A stretch of DNA of 13,835 nt from an uncultured Micrococcales bacterium (GTDB lineage Bacteria > Actinomycetota > Actinomycetes > Actinomycetales > Microbacteriaceae), in NCBI GenBank assembly GCA_903929105.1, contig CAIYTL010000053.1:1-13835 (forward strand). The letters run 5' to 3'. The stretch's first letter is position 1, and each line of letters starts with the position of its first letter. This document shows positions 13,219 through 13,835 of the stretch, in pieces. The notes under the pieces were generated by a model. The model had not been told where the DNA came from. It did no database searches and saw only the letters and a list, made by a program, of their open reading frames with translations. The translations under genes and the position numbers were made by a program.

Positions 13219-13835
13219 ATGAGCAAGCCAATCGTTCTAATCGCCGAAGAGCTATCGCCAGCAACAGTCGAAGCCCTCGGCCCAGACTTTGAAGTTCGCA
13301 ACGTTGACGGCACCGACCGCGCCGCCCTGCTAGCCGAGCTAGCCACCGCCGACGCCATCTTGGTGCGCTCAGCAACCCAGGTTGACGCCGAAGCAATCGC
13401 GGCTGCGCCAAAGCTCAAGGTTGTGGCTCGCGCGGGCGTTGGTCTTGACAACGTTGACATCAAGGCAGCCACCGCTGCAGGTGTGATGGTCGTAAACGCC
13501 CCAACCTCAAACATCATCTCGGCAGCCGAGTTGGCTATCGGTCAGCTCTTCGCTTTGGCCCGCTTCATTCCAGATGCCAACGCCAGCCTCAAGGCAGGGG
13601 AGTGGAAGCGCAGCAAATTCACCGGAGTTGAGTTCTTTGAAAAGACCATCGGCATCGTCGGTCTTGGCCGCATCGGTGCACTCGTTGCCCAGCGCCTCGC
13701 CGGTTTTGGTGTTGAACTAATCGGATACGACCCATACATCACACCGGCTCGCGCCGAGCAGATTGGCGTGCGCCTAGCCACGCTCGAAGAAGTTATGCAG
13801 CAGTCAGACTTCATCACCATTCACATTCCAAAGAC
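13219..13835 (+). CDS. serA: D-3-phosphoglycerate dehydrogenase, N-terminal part
   Basis: 205 complete codons are visible before the right edge. The enzyme oxidises 3-phosphoglycerate to 3-phosphohydroxypyruvate with NAD, the first step of serine synthesis. The substrate-binding part shows VRSATQV (49-55), VVARAGVGLDNVD (68-80) and SNIISAAELAIG (97-108). The NAD-binding fold follows with GLGRIG at 148-153 and the acidic residue D171 (GYDPY) that favours NAD over NADP. The missing part should hold the catalytic Arg/Glu/His and, in actinobacteria, usually an intervening domain plus an ACT domain for serine inhibition. ATG at 13219 is fixed by GGAGG at 13208-13212, six bases upstream. It is divergent from the HTH-nucleotidyltransferase gene. 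No clear promoter stands out in the gap. Serine and branched-chain genes being close to each other is common in this group. Confidence 0.95.
   Translation, partial: MSKPIVLIAEELSPATVEALGPDFEVRNVDGTDRAALLAELATADAILVRSATQVDAEAIAAAPKLKVVARAGVGLDNVDIKAATAAGVMVVNAPTSNIISAAELAIGQLFALARFIPDANASLKAGEWKRSKFTGVEFFEKTIGIVGLGRIGALVAQRLAGFGVELIGYDPYITPARAEQIGVRLATLEEVMQQSDFITIHIPK

Noticed and set aside
1..13835. CRISPR arrays, insertion sequences, tRNA or rRNA genes, prophage or attachment sites
   Set aside because: No spaced direct repeats, transposase or integrase frames, or RNA gene signatures were seen; the window is compact core metabolism.

Overview
The window reads as a chromosomal segment of an actinobacterium, most likely a Microbacteriaceae member of the small-genome freshwater type. 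Three things point there: a decaprenoxanthin-type C50 carotenoid gene set with a split lycopene cyclase, moderate GC (roughly the low fifties in percent, judged by eye, low for this phylum), and candidate leaderless starts (TANNNT, seven bases, ATG). The genus-level guess is inference. Gene density is very high and no stretch over about 110 bases lacks a gene.

Left edge (1-1586): the N-terminal half of an NCS1-family nucleobase permease on the minus strand runs off the edge. It diverges from a SprT-like zinc metalloprotease with an unusual N-terminal extension. Their shared 83-base gap holds a 16-base interrupted palindrome that could be an operator.

Pigment operon (1540-6624, minus strand, read right to left): corA-like ion channel, crtB, crtI, crtYe, crtYf and crtEb. 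Junctions are tight: TAATG between corA and crtB, ATGA between crtYe and crtYf, and gaps of 10-21 bases elsewhere. CrtB makes phytoene from two GGPP, CrtI desaturates it to lycopene, CrtEb adds C5 units, and CrtYe/CrtYf cyclise the ends. No GGPP synthase or carotenoid glycosyltransferase lies in the window. The operon ends tail to tail with the sprT gene, overlapping it by 47 bases.

Branched-chain amino acid block (6673-11798, plus strand): ilvD, ilvB, ilvN and ilvC encode the common isoleucine/valine pathway. ilvD is divergent from corA, only 48 bases away, and the two candidate -10 elements overlap. A strong hairpin terminator follows ilvC.

Right edge (11878-13835): a minus-strand pair (RibD-C/DHFR-like reductase preceded by a winged-helix plus nucleotidyltransferase protein) lies between ilvC and serA. 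serA runs off the right edge.

Most of the window is ordinary metabolism. I found no convincing previously undescribed system. The items most worth a second look are the corA-crt coupling, the overlapping divergent promoter that ties pigment to amino acid genes, the SprT fusion, and the HTH-nucleotidyltransferase pair.
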